From the IMG/VR virus record IMGVR_UViG_3300009124_000075, positions 1 to 28,890 of that record: DNA of 28,890 bases; one strand, written 5' to 3'. The DNA comes from a virus. Shown here in pieces: positions 19,448 to 26,380 of the stretch (positions are counted from its first letter, which is position 1; each line of letters starts with the position of its first letter). The notes below the pieces were generated by a model. That model was not told the DNA's origin, searched no databases, and was given only the letters and a program-made list of their open reading frames with translations. Made by a program: the position numbers and the translations under genes.

Positions 19448-20128
19448 TTAGTTCTTGATAAATCCTTTATCTAATAGGAATTGTTTAGTTAATGGAGTGG
19501 GATCATATTGCTCCCACATCGCACCAGTCTTACATGCTTTGAGGGCATCAACTGTCATACCTTCCACTCTACCTGTCCACATTGCCTCTTGTTCCCAAGG
19601 TAGTGCTGATTTAGGATAGGTATCTTTTGCCATATCTTTCCACAACTGTGGAATCTTTTTATCATCAAATACTACAGCAATATATGTGTTCTTAATATCA
19701 CCTGCCATACAATCTTGTGCCATGTGCCACCCCTCATGGCGCATAACTGACATCAAAGTGCTTTCTTTTTTCATGAAAGCATCATTCAAATAGAAATGAT
19801 TACTTACTGTATGATATACTCCACGGTGTCCTACTGGAAAATATTCTTGCGGTGCCAGATATACTTTTGAATCTACATCATTGATAAGTTTAAGCAGTGT
19901 AGAGAACTCTGAACTTACATTGAATGTCTTACCATAGTAATCTTCAAGCGTTTTGATGGAAGTAATCTCCACAATACCATCTTTACACTCTTGTAGAAGA
20001 AGACAACCCATCGAATGAGACGAATAGTACTCATCAGGATAAGTAAGTGGGTTCGATTGAAAATCATTTGCTAATGTAGGTGTACTTAAACTAACAGATG
20101 CTGCTAGTGCCAGTAATAATTTTCTCAT
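19448..20128 (-). CDS. Secreted zinc metallopeptidase-like protein
   Basis: 226 residues. The N-terminus MRKLLLALAASVSLSTPTLA is a classical signal peptide with a predicted cut after TLA. HEGWH (131-135) is an H-E-x-x-H zinc-binding motif within VMRHEGWHMAQDC, and the E in PWEQEAMW (about 179-181) may be the third ligand. The mature protein of about 206 residues has four or more cysteines that could pair in the periplasm. It would act outside the inner membrane, for example in lysis or on the host envelope; the substrate is unknown. It overlaps the upstream gene by four bases (ATGA). Confidence 0.78.
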   Translation of the reverse strand: MRKLLLALAASVSLSTPTLANDFQSNPLTYPDEYYSSHSMGCLLLQECKDGIVEITSIKTLEDYYGKTFNVSSEFSTLLKLINDVDSKVYLAPQEYFPVGHRGVYHTVSNHFYLNDAFMKKESTLMSVMRHEGWHMAQDCMAGDIKNTYIAVVFDDKKIPQLWKDMAKDTYPKSALPWEQEAMWTGRVEGMTVDALKACKTGAMWEQYDPTPLTKQFLLDKGFIKN

Positions 20129-20403
20129 TGTTCCATTGATAAATTTCTGCTTCTTATGTATTCAATTTGATGCCAGTACCAGTTATGACATACAATTAAA
20201 GTGTGAATCTTTTTGTGTTTTTCTTCTTTTGTATACTGACAATTAGGTTTATCTTTTATGCCAACTTCAATTGTAATATAATTATCATCAACAAAGTATA
20301 CCCATCCCTCATCTACTAAACCAGTAGAACGAGTCCATCTTACATAATCATCAATCTTTGGGGTATGATATTCAAACTTTAGTTTCTCTTTACGAGTCTC
20401 CAT
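20125..20403 (-). CDS. Hypothetical protein, about 92 residues
   Basis: Beta-rich small domain with DYVRWTRSTGLVDEGWVYFV and an aromatic CHNWYWHQIEYI near the end; resembles small cyanophage proteins of unknown function. ATG 20403 has a GGAG four bases before it and is chosen over ATGs at 20412 and farther upstream, which would overlap the neighbour more. It overlaps the peptidase gene by four bases. Confidence 0.7.
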   Translation of the reverse strand: METRKEKLKFEYHTPKIDDYVRWTRSTGLVDEGWVYFVDDNYITIEVGIKDKPNCQYTKEEKHKKIHTLIVCHNWYWHQIEYIRSRNLSMEQ

Positions 20404-20602
20404 TGTCTCCATCACTAATACTTGGCAATCCAATAAATGACATAGTTTCTTGCTGTTTGAAGTATAGTTTAACATAACACCGTAGTGCGTCTTTCAATAC
20501 TTCAATATCATTACATCCCTCAATATCCCTTGATATCTTTTCGTAGGCAAACGATTTAGAAGGTGTTGATAGAGATATAGTTGATGGATCTAGTTCTTTC
20601 AT
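20390..20602 (-). CDS. Small helical conserved-type protein, 70 residues
   Basis: Starts MKELDPSTISLSTPSKSFAY; a helical core (ISRDIEGCNDIEVLKDALRC, then YVKLYFKQQETM) typical of a small cyanophage family of unknown function. ATGA overlap with the upstream stop. No catalytic residues evident. Confidence 0.78.
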   Translation of the reverse strand: MKELDPSTISLSTPSKSFAYEKISRDIEGCNDIEVLKDALRCYVKLYFKQQETMSFIGLPSISDGDNGDS

Positions 20603-20904
20603 GAAAATGCTTTCTCTAGGGGTGTGAGATTTAACTGCATAGCAGTATAAGTCCTAGTATCATTTATATCTACTTCAGCACCTATTTTATTACAGTTGAT
20701 GGGGGCATGGTAAGTGTGCGTAGTGCTTCTCTTCGTTCTCTTATATTTGATGAATCCCCAGATGGTACGAATAGGATTATCAGTAGTATAAGCATAACTT
20801 TGAGTGTTACAAAGCCATATAGCATCCACATTAGATTTGAAAGTTTGACATTCATAATAGAAGTGTTTTGGTGCTCTGTGGGGGAAGTCAAGAGGAAGTT
20901 CCAT
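20599..20904 (-). CDS. Hypothetical protein, 101 residues
   Basis: Starts MELPLDFPHRAPKHFYYECQ; rich in aromatic residues, Asn and Thr, with basic KYKRTKRST. Soluble, no signal peptide. It heads a four-gene coupled unit ending with the peptidase gene and has a sigma-70-like promoter 20 bases upstream of its ATG. Function unknown. Confidence 0.75.
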   Translation of the reverse strand: MELPLDFPHRAPKHFYYECQTFKSNVDAIWLCNTQSYAYTTDNPIRTIWGFIKYKRTKRSTTHTYHAPINCNKIGAEVDINDTRTYTAMQLNLTPLEKAFS

Positions 20905-20924
20905 ACTTATATGTCAACACAGTC

Positions 20925-20953
20925 ATTATAATGGATAATTTAGTTAATTGCAA
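20925..20953 (-). promoter_or_regulatory. Sigma-70-like promoter for the 101-residue gene
   Basis: Minus strand TTGCAA (20953-20948), 17-bp spacer, exact TATAAT (20930-20925). Predicted start near 20918, about 14 bases before the ATG. It would also feed the downstream coupled genes to the metallopeptidase. Confidence 0.7.
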
Positions 20954-20969
20954 TACCCTGTGCCACTAG

Positions 20970-21116
20970 TCAGAGTGGACGAATCTGCGAATTCTTACAC
21001 CCCTCTGATAGAATGTGCCGCTCCCACATTATAGCATCACGAATATCAAAGAATACTGTCTTCTGTCGTGCCCACTTCTTTTTCTTTGGTTTGTCGTATT
21101 CTAGAAGAAATTTCAT
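20970..21116 (-). CDS. Small protein, 48 residues, overlapping its upstream neighbour
   Basis: Starts MKFLLEYDKPKKKKWARQKT, then VFFDIRDAIMWERHILSEGC, a helix pattern seen in small cyanophage proteins. It overlaps the end of the next gene upstream by 71 bp in another frame. Both frames look protein-like; the overlap may be genuine or one tail may have arisen by frameshift. Confidence 0.6.
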   Translation of the reverse strand: MKFLLEYDKPKKKKWARQKTVFFDIRDAIMWERHILSEGCKNSQIRPL

Positions 21117-21339
21117 CTTGATAGGTACAAAATCGAGTCATTTGATTTTTGATTTCATCGGAGGAGAAACCAACATCTTGTAGAAAATGAATAAATTCAC
21201 CAAAGTATTCGACTAATTTAGCATCAGTCTTTAACTCAACGGTGATGTTCTTTGTAAATGTTGTTTGAGGGTACATGATATCATAATACCCCCAATCAAC
21301 ATATTCTTTTTCGTAGATATATTTTACAGAGTCGGACAT
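21046..21339 (-). CDS. Hypothetical protein, 97 residues
   Basis: Starts MSDSVKYIYEKEYVDWGYYD; rich in Tyr and Phe in the first half, helical later (FIHFLQDVGFSSDEIKNQMT). The C-terminal 24 residues overlap the 48-residue gene in another frame. Function unknown. Confidence 0.72.
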   Translation of the reverse strand: MSDSVKYIYEKEYVDWGYYDIMYPQTTFTKNITVELKTDAKLVEYFGEFIHFLQDVGFSSDEIKNQMTRFCTYQDEISSRIRQTKEKEVGTTEDSIL

Positions 21340-21500
21340 TTTTCTTTTTGCTTTAGATATAACAAATCTAGCACTTCTTGCCGAATACTCATCAACTCAT
21401 CATAACATTTTTGGTTATGGGCACATGCTCGAAGTCTACTATCAGGTTTTAACACACTCTCGATGAATAAACTAATAGCACGTTTTTCACTATCATTCAT
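21324..21500 (-). CDS. Small helical protein, 58 residues
   Basis: Start chosen at ATG 21500 (MNDSEKRAISLFIESVLKPD), which overlaps the CP12-like gene by 8 bp; a longer reading would overlap by 44. Three predicted helices and a pair of cysteines (CAHNQKC). Function unknown. Confidence 0.72.
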   Translation of the reverse strand: MNDSEKRAISLFIESVLKPDSRLRACAHNQKCYDELMSIRQEVLDLLYLKQKEKCPTL

Positions 21501-21714
21501 CGAATACCTTGCATTGGGGTGCTCCAGGATGATCATCGCAAAACTTATCTAGTAACTTATCGCGATGGCGAGAGTGCCAATCGCTAATTTTACCTTCGTG
21601 CTCTTTATCCCATTCGTTTTCTTCATGCTTTTCATTCGCATTAAAGTCTACCTTATACTTAAGGTATTTGTCATTAGGGTCAAAGAGAGGACTTTCGGGA
21701 TTAGTTGCTTTCAT
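21493..21714 (-). CDS. CP12-like protein
   Basis: 73 residues. The C-terminal segment LLDKFCDDHPGAPQCKVFDE matches the C-terminal half of CP12, with the C-x8-C pair (C59, C68) in the right spacing. CP12 is a disordered redox switch that locks the Calvin-cycle enzymes GAPDH and PRK together; cyanophages carry it to redirect host carbon toward the pentose phosphate pathway. The N-terminal cysteine pair of cyanobacterial CP12 is absent, and the first 50 residues are charged and disordered. Identity rests on the C-terminal motif alone. Confidence 0.55.
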   Translation of the reverse strand: MKATNPESPLFDPNDKYLKYKVDFNANEKHEENEWDKEHEGKISDWHSRHRDKLLDKFCDDHPGAPQCKVFDE

Positions 21715-21715
21715 A

Positions 21716-21949
21716 TTAGGTGAGAAAAGAGGAAACGACTTTAGAGTCTAGTTCGTCAACTAAACCATATTTATCTGCTTTTCTGATGTTTTCTCTCAAT
21801 TGTGTGTAGCAACCTATATTAAGATCATCATCATCACAAACGATAATATCAAAGCATTGCTCATCAGTTTCAGCAATGACATTCCATACGCCACCATATT
21901 CTGACTGTGGAAATGGTACAAAATGGTCAACAATGTAGAGGTGTTTCAT
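21716..21949 (-). CDS. Hypothetical protein, about 77 residues
   Basis: Starts (M)MKHLYIVDHFVPFPQSEYGG; segment GGVWNVIAETDEQCFDIIVC resembles conserved cyanophage proteins of unknown function. Two adjacent ATGs are possible; AGGAG sits right before the first, leaving only the second with usable spacing. It follows the 57-residue gene by 13 bp. Confidence 0.75.
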   Translation of the reverse strand: MKHLYIVDHFVPFPQSEYGGVWNVIAETDEQCFDIIVCDDDDLNIGCYTQLRENIRKADKYGLVDELDSKVVSSFLT

Positions 21950-21962
21950 CATCTCCTGTGAA

Positions 21963-22136
21963 TTACTCCTTAAGTTTAGACTGATGTCGAAGGTTTGTCA
22001 ACTGTCTCTCAAGTTCATACCTTATTGGTGTCAAATGATTGTAAATGTAGGATTTACTTTCATTATTCTCTGTAAGTTTGGTGATGTTGTCCACCTGCCA
22101 TATAGCGAACAACAACACCTCGGTGTCAGTAATCAT
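21963..22136 (-). CDS. Small helical protein, 57 residues
   Basis: Starts MITDTEVLLFAIWQVDNITK; mostly helical with many charged residues. ATGA overlap with the upstream 39-residue gene. Function unknown; real-gene support comes from the coupling and from the absence of stop codons. Confidence 0.68.
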   Translation of the reverse strand: MITDTEVLLFAIWQVDNITKLTENNESKSYIYNHLTPIRYELERQLTNLRHQSKLKE

Positions 22137-22252
22137 ACAAACTCTTCAAGATAGTATTCTAACGATACCCCGATTTCTTCTGCCTTGTTAAGACAATCTT
22201 TCAGGAATTCGTCAATGTCTTGAGGTTCAATCTCGTTGATCTTTTCGTTCAT
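22133..22252 (-). CDS. Small acidic protein, 39 residues
   Basis: Starts MNEKINEIEPQDIDEFLKDC; acidic and helical throughout (AEEIGVSLEYYLEEF). It overlaps the 52-residue gene upstream by 26 bp and the next by 4 bp. Function unknown. Confidence 0.62.
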   Translation of the reverse strand: MNEKINEIEPQDIDEFLKDCLNKAEEIGVSLEYYLEEFV

Positions 22253-22385
22253 CTTTCAATTTGTTAACAAGGTGGGCAGCAAACTCTTCAAGTTTATCGG
22301 GATGAATAGCACGGATATCGCAATCTTTGGTTGCTTTTTCCATTGATTTGATCTCTTCTGGAGGTGTTTTGCCTTTATAGGTCAT
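22227..22385 (-). CDS. Small basic protein, 52 residues
   Basis: Starts MTYKGKTPPEEIKSMEKATK; helical middle with IHPDKLEEFAAHLVNKL and a charged tail. It lies 3 bp after the 110-residue gene. Function unknown. Confidence 0.65.
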   Translation of the reverse strand: MTYKGKTPPEEIKSMEKATKDCDIRAIHPDKLEEFAAHLVNKLKDERKDQRD

Positions 22386-22388
22386 TTT

Positions 22389-22721
22389 TTAACTCAGGTC
22401 GATATCTATATTATCATAGTTGACTTTTGTCTGATTCTCAACACTTGATTTACCAATCTTAACACTACTGTAAGGATTATCAATTTTTCTTACTTCAAGC
22501 ACAGTATTGTTCCATGCCCGTTGTGATGCTGTCTCATATTGACGAATATAGACAGGCAAATAGGCAGCAATAGCATGACTGGTGTCAATGATAGATTGCC
22601 TATCCTCATTGTTAACTGCTTCATTCAAATCATCAATCATCTGCTCTAATGTTACAATACGATTGAATGATTCTTCAAGGGAGTTCATGACTTCCCAAGT
22701 CTTGTCATAAGAAATAGTCAC
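22389..22721 (-). CDS. Helical hypothetical protein, 110 residues
   Basis: Starts MTISYDKTWEVMNSLEESFN; long helical and probably coiled (LEQMIDDLNEAVNNEDRQSI), ending in a short beta region. ATGA overlap with the 64-residue gene. No motif recognised. Confidence 0.75.
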   Translation of the reverse strand: MTISYDKTWEVMNSLEESFNRIVTLEQMIDDLNEAVNNEDRQSIIDTSHAIAAYLPVYIRQYETASQRAWNNTVLEVRKIDNPYSSVKIGKSSVENQTKVNYDNIDIDLS

Positions 22722-22912
22722 TTGATTTCCTCCCAGTTAGTGTCGTTTTCTTTCTTCATCCAGAAGAAATACATGTCAGTGATAGAAGCAAGAAACATCT
22801 TCTCTTGGTCTTCTTTCTCAACCCTACAAGAATGAAGTCCATTCATTAGGTTGGCAAACCTGTTCTTTGCTTTAGTACTTTTTGGTTTGACTGTAATAAA
22901 CTTGGTCTTCAT
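22718..22912 (-). CDS. Small basic protein, 64 residues
   Basis: Starts MKTKFITVKPKSTKAKNRFA; basic N-terminus, then helices with LMNGLHSCRVEKEDQEKMFL. Overlaps the next gene by four bases. Function unknown; nucleic-acid binding is possible from charge. Confidence 0.73.
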   Translation of the reverse strand: MKTKFITVKPKSTKAKNRFANLMNGLHSCRVEKEDQEKMFLASITDMYFFWMKKENDTNWEEIK

Positions 22913-22958
22913 GGTTCTAATTAGTTAAAGCTTAATCTTCAAAGGCGACAAACCTAGT

Positions 22959-23294
22959 CTACCCTCCATTGCGATACTTGTCAAGCAATTGTTGTTCTGC
23001 CTGATAAGCACACATTTCACATTGAGGCAGTTTATATAAGTGTTGGTATACATGATACAGTTCATGTAGAATAGTAGAGGTATATTCATCTCCAACAAGT
23101 TTATTGTGGATTTGAATCACATACTCACATGGTCCGATTTTCATACACCATCCAGTCACACCCTCATCAGAGAGGTCTAAATGCTCTACTGTGAGATCAA
23201 TACCAAAGTTGGATAGGTATTCCATAAGAAACCAGTTCACAGTGCTACTACAAGCGATTGTAGAGTCCTCTGGTAACACTTCAATACAATGCAT
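22959..23294 (-). CDS. Short metallopeptidase-like protein (HELYH)
   Basis: 111 residues from ATG 23294 (MHCIEVLPEDSTIACSSTVN). HELYH (77-81) in ILHELYHVYQHL is an H-E-x-x-H zinc motif, and E100 in AYQAEQQLL is a candidate third ligand. Length and layout recall SprT/ImmA-type small peptidase domains. Seven cysteines. Possible roles include cleavage of a host regulator or merely a structural zinc domain. Distinct from the secreted peptidase, since it lacks a signal peptide. A TTG nine bases upstream is an alternative start. Confidence 0.7.
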   Translation of the reverse strand: MHCIEVLPEDSTIACSSTVNWFLMEYLSNFGIDLTVEHLDLSDEGVTGWCMKIGPCEYVIQIHNKLVGDEYTSTILHELYHVYQHLYKLPQCEMCAYQAEQQLLDKYRNGG

Positions 23295-23379
23295 TGATAG
23301 CAAGCGAAGTTACACGGGTTCCCCACTGCATCATCCATATAAAAGACGCAATGAAGATGAGTTTGTGAGTAATGGTCAT
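23281..23379 (-). CDS. Small membrane protein, 32 residues
   Basis: MTITHKLIFIASFIWMMQWG followed by TRVTSLAINALY: one hydrophobic helix and a short tail. It overlaps the start of the HELYH gene by 14 bp and has GAGG just before the ATG. Support is modest because of the size. Confidence 0.5.
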   Translation of the reverse strand: MTITHKLIFIASFIWMMQWGTRVTSLAINALY

Positions 23380-23402
23380 ACCTCTGTGTCTTGTATGTAC
23401 CT

Positions 23403-23426
23403 ACTATAAGACCCCACAGAGGGGTC
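23403..23426 (-). terminator. Terminator hairpin with an abutting TATAGT box
   Basis: GACCCC (23410-23415) pairs with GGGGTC (23421-23426) around a 5-base loop, just downstream of the last tail gene. On the minus strand it is followed by a T and then TATAGT (23408-23403), the hexamer used in the repeated elements. It may both end the tail-gene transcript and start the next one. Confidence 0.65.
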
Positions 23427-23438
23427 TGCGGAGTCTTG

Positions 23439-23452
23439 TGGACAGTTTATAA
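23439..23452. repeat. 14-bp direct repeat, left copy, bounding the tail-fibre module
   Basis: TGGACAGTTTATAA, identical to 25739-25752, exactly 2300 bp apart; similarity extends into the flanks (GAGTCT on the left and GTG on the right). It ends 6 bp before the stop codon of the 473-residue tail gene. Confidence 0.85.
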
Positions 23453-23458
23453 GGTGGA

Positions 23459-24880
23459 CTAATCTACATCTCCCTTAGTAAAGGTTTGAATATTATTTAC
23501 AGTTGTTATATTACTGTCATAAGCAGCATTAGCATTACTATTAGCTTCAGATGAATAGATTGATGAACCTTGTTTTGAATATGCAGTCTGAGTAGTAAAT
23601 GAAAGGGTAGTATTAGCAGCCCATTCGTATGTTCTAGATCCTACTGTATGATTACCAGTGAGTGAACCATCTGCTGGTAATTGAGCTACAATTGTATATG
23701 TTTGTCCTCCTGTATTATGGTAAGTATTAAATATTATATTTCCATTCCTATTAAGTCTCATTTTTCCCACACTACCAGGAACATCTATACCACTAATTCC
23801 AAATTGTCTCTTCCATACTACATTACCAGAAGTATCAAATCTGACAAATGTATTTTTAGAATCTCCTTGTCTATCATCAATACGCATAATAATTCCAGCA
23901 TCATCTGGCAGTACTTCAATCTGTTCAGGACTGATATAATTGGGTGCTGAATCAATTCCCTTCTGCCACTGAATAACATCAGATGAATTTACTTTCATAA
24001 CACCAACTCTCATTTGCTGACCTAAACCAGTGATGTATCTATAAGAAATATATTTATTTCCTGAACTATCAACAGCTATATCTCCAAAGAAATCTTCATT
24101 TCCATAAGAAGTTTTATAATCAGATATAGATTGAAGTACCCCTGAAGAGTTGTGTTTTACAATAGCCAAATAGTAATTTGGGTAACCTGTGTCTCCCCAA
24201 ACTAATGAGTGGATATTGCCACTACTATCCACTTTTGCGTGCATGGTTGTTTGGGTGTAGGTAGTATCCCCACTTGTTTTTTTAACCATCGTCTTCCAAA
24301 CATCAGCACCATTACTTTCATTTAAACTAAAATAACCTTGCCTGTCACTGTCTGAAGACATTCTCGCAATAACAATTGGATTTCCATCACTTCCAATTAC
24401 TATAGATTCTGGTATATTATTAGTGGTGACACTACCTAGTTGTCTTCTCCAATCCACTGTTCCATCACTTTTATTAATTTTAGTGACAAACATTCCAGGA
24501 TCACCTTGTCCACTAATGTAAACATGATCACCATCTGCATCTGCATTTATACATCTTAATTCCAAACCATATGGAGAAGTGGTTTTATAATTAACTTTCT
24601 GCCAACTCACAGTTCCATCAACTGCATGTTTTACAATTGAGTTACTTTTGTATCCATTACCTCCTCCATTATATCTAATACTTCCCACATAAATATTGCC
24701 CTCATTATCTCCAGCAATATCTTCTACATATTCATTGTCCCAACCACCTCTAGCAGCTTCTGATATCCAAAAAGTATCAGCAGGATATCCTGAAGCACCA
24801 GATAAAGAAAGTCCAGTTCCTCCACCACCCATTCCAAGTAAGGAAAGGATTGGTGATTCTTTTTTATGTTGTTCTCTCAT
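23459..24880 (-). CDS. Tail-associated beta-propeller protein
   Basis: 473 residues. The N-terminal tag KKESPILSLLGMGGGGTGLS is similar to that of the 194-residue protein. The body has repeated blades of about 45-60 residues with DxxGNIYVxG and DGTVxWxxQ patterns (for example DNEGNIYVGSI, SDGTVDWRRQLG, DSSGNKYISYR), typical of beta-propellers of the YVTN/SBBP type. The C-terminus is Asn-rich. A likely distal tail or adhesin protein. A very strong GAGGAGG ribosome-binding site precedes the ATG, and a terminator follows. Confidence 0.78.
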   Translation of the reverse strand: MREQHKKESPILSLLGMGGGGTGLSLSGASGYPADTFWISEAARGGWDNEYVEDIAGDNEGNIYVGSIRYNGGGNGYKSNSIVKHAVDGTVSWQKVNYKTTSPYGLELRCINADADGDHVYISGQGDPGMFVTKINKSDGTVDWRRQLGSVTTNNIPESIVIGSDGNPIVIARMSSDSDRQGYFSLNESNGADVWKTMVKKTSGDTTYTQTTMHAKVDSSGNIHSLVWGDTGYPNYYLAIVKHNSSGVLQSISDYKTSYGNEDFFGDIAVDSSGNKYISYRYITGLGQQMRVGVMKVNSSDVIQWQKGIDSAPNYISPEQIEVLPDDAGIIMRIDDRQGDSKNTFVRFDTSGNVVWKRQFGISGIDVPGSVGKMRLNRNGNIIFNTYHNTGGQTYTIVAQLPADGSLTGNHTVGSRTYEWAANTTLSFTTQTAYSKQGSSIYSSEANSNANAAYDSNITTVNNIQTFTKGDVD

Positions 24881-24892
24881 GACTTATCCTCC

Positions 24893-25570
24893 TCAAGCAG
24901 TCTTAGTTTGATTGCCAATGATTGTAAATGTATCACTAGCGGTTTTAATGATAGTAAATGTATGAATATCTACACCTGAACTTCCATCACTTGGGGCACT
25001 ACCACCAACCCAATTTATAGCTCTATTAGCACCACCATTAATCGTAAGATTAGGACAGTAACCAGCACTATTTGCCTGTGTGATAAGTGTTACGACAACA
25101 CTTTCTCCATCTACCATCACATTATTCAGTTCTGTTGATCCATCTACTCTAATATTTGGTATTGCTGACCCTGTTTCATTAGTTTGAAACAGATGAACCA
25201 TACCATTAGCAAGGTCAATATTGAGATTATCACTCAACTTACCAGCAGTTACATTAACTTTCTCTCTTAAAGTTCCGTTCAGGTCAACACCTGATACTGC
25301 TGTTGTAACTCCAACGATATTAATACCACCAGCAAGAACTTTGATACCAGTTCGTGCGGTTACAATACCAACTGAATCAATGTTAGTTACATCTTCATAT
25401 GTTAGTGTTCCGCCAACTGATACATTACCACTGAAGGTTCCTGTGGTTCCTGTGATGTTACCAGCAAAACTAGTGGCAGTCGCAACACCAGTAATCACAG
25501 CACCATTAGGGAAAGTTGGAGCTCCAGTGCCTGCCCTATTGGTTAATCTATCGGCTCTAACTCTCGACAT
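24893..25570 (-). CDS. Tail-fibre scaffold-like protein, 225 residues
   Basis: The repeats GNVSVGGTLTYEDVTNIDSV and GIVTARTGIKV are near-copies of those in the 499-residue protein (GNVSIAGTLTYEDVTNVDSI). The start MSRVRADRLTNRAGTGAPTF matches an internal segment of that protein (GGRIRADNFTNKAGNGAPNF). So it is a shortened paralogue made of the same beta-solenoid modules. The C-terminal ITINGGANRAINWVGG-type domain matches the 499-residue protein's end as well. A perfect late promoter lies 19 bases upstream. Confidence 0.82.
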   Translation of the reverse strand: MSRVRADRLTNRAGTGAPTFPNGAVITGVATATSFAGNITGTTGTFSGNVSVGGTLTYEDVTNIDSVGIVTARTGIKVLAGGINIVGVTTAVSGVDLNGTLREKVNVTAGKLSDNLNIDLANGMVHLFQTNETGSAIPNIRVDGSTELNNVMVDGESVVVTLITQANSAGYCPNLTINGGANRAINWVGGSAPSDGSSGVDIHTFTIIKTASDTFTIIGNQTKTA

Positions 25571-25588
25571 AGCTTTATGATTTTTAGT

Positions 25589-25596
25589 TATTTATA
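25589..25596 (-). promoter_or_regulatory. T4-type late promoter (exact TATAAATA)
   Basis: Minus strand reads TATAAATA, the exact T4 late promoter octamer, 18 bases upstream of the ATG of the 225-residue tail gene. It supports late expression of this module on its own. Confidence 0.8.
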
Positions 25597-25630
25597 TTAT
25601 TATGGACACTATTCAAATCAGAGTATCAAA

Positions 25631-25726
25631 TTAAATCAAGTATCTAATAGCAATAATACCGGAACCGCCAGAACCAGCAGCACTATCACCTGCTGTATAA
25701 GGATATGCACTTCCTCCAGAGGTCTC
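25631..25726 (-). pseudogene. Remnant of a tail-fibre 3' end
   Basis: A 31-residue open frame between TAG and TAA without any Met. It reads ETSGGSAYPYTAGDSAAGSG and ends in GGSGIIAIRYLI. The Gly-rich run ending in a G-hydrophobic-IRY segment is the typical C-terminus of cyanophage tail-fibre and adhesin proteins. The body of the gene is missing; it is probably a scar of adhesin exchange. Confidence 0.7.
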
Positions 25727-25738
25727 CTAGAGAGTCTA

Positions 25739-25752
25739 TGGACAGTTTATAA
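25739..25752. repeat. 14-bp direct repeat, right copy, bounding the tail-fibre module
   Basis: TGGACAGTTTATAA, identical to 23439-23452. It lies between the tail-fibre remnant and the 194-residue gene. Recombination between the two copies would delete or replace the 225- and 473-residue genes in one step. Confidence 0.85.
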
Positions 25753-25781
25753 AGTGTTTTTATTTATTGAGGTTAGATTGA

Positions 25782-26366
25782 TTAAGATGCAGCACCACCC
25801 TCATATCGATATCCAGACCAGTAAATGTATGGAGGATCACCACCACTTATGAAATTCACAGTAATAACTGTACTTCCACTAGCAGGCATCGTCCAATAAA
25901 CATAACCCCCTTCTGGACTGGTAAGATTTCCTGTATCATGTCCCGTTCCGTCAAAATTTATGATCCTAGAACCATTTACAAAAACATAATCTGCCATTGG
26001 AGCTCCACCTTTCCATCCAGAATATGTTAGAACTAAATTGTTGCTAGTTCTACCCCAGAAAACACCAGCATTTACTGTTGGATCAACACCATCCGTCGAA
26101 TACAATTTACAATTAGTCCAGGAACTTGTAATTGATGATGCTTGGGTGCTATTTGGTGGTCTTGCATCAAAACTACTATAACTAATACTATTACATGTTT
26201 TAGCGGCCATATTGCCACCAGAGTATCCATCACTATTGGAATTATATACAGCAGTAATTGTTCCAGGATCAGCACCGCCACCTCCTTTTGGTGCTAAGTA
26301 TCCAAGTCCTCCACCAGAACCTTGTAGTCCTAGAAGAGGTTTTTCTTTTTTATTCCAGTTAAACAT
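25782..26366 (-). CDS. Glycine-rich tail tip / adhesin protein, 194 residues
   Basis: N-terminal tag KKEKPLLGLQGSGGGLGYLA, paralogous to the tag of the 473-residue protein. The body is rich in Gly, Ser, Asn, Thr and Tyr with beta-type segments (STVITVNFISGGDPPYIYWS), ending WSGYRYEGGAAS. This is typical of receptor-binding tips. It follows the 499-residue fibre gene by 14 bp with a GGGGGT ribosome-binding-like run, so the two are likely assembled together. Confidence 0.75.
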   Translation of the reverse strand: MFNWNKKEKPLLGLQGSGGGLGYLAPKGGGGADPGTITAVYNSNSDGYSGGNMAAKTCNSISYSSFDARPPNSTQASSITSSWTNCKLYSTDGVDPTVNAGVFWGRTSNNLVLTYSGWKGGAPMADYVFVNGSRIINFDGTGHDTGNLTSPEGGYVYWTMPASGSTVITVNFISGGDPPYIYWSGYRYEGGAAS

Positions 26367-26380
26367 TTATCTACCCCCTA

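Noticed and set aside
23281-23340. A 30-codon Cys-rich frame starting at the ATG near 23333.
   Set aside because: It has poor composition and competes with the better-supported 32-residue membrane protein frame.
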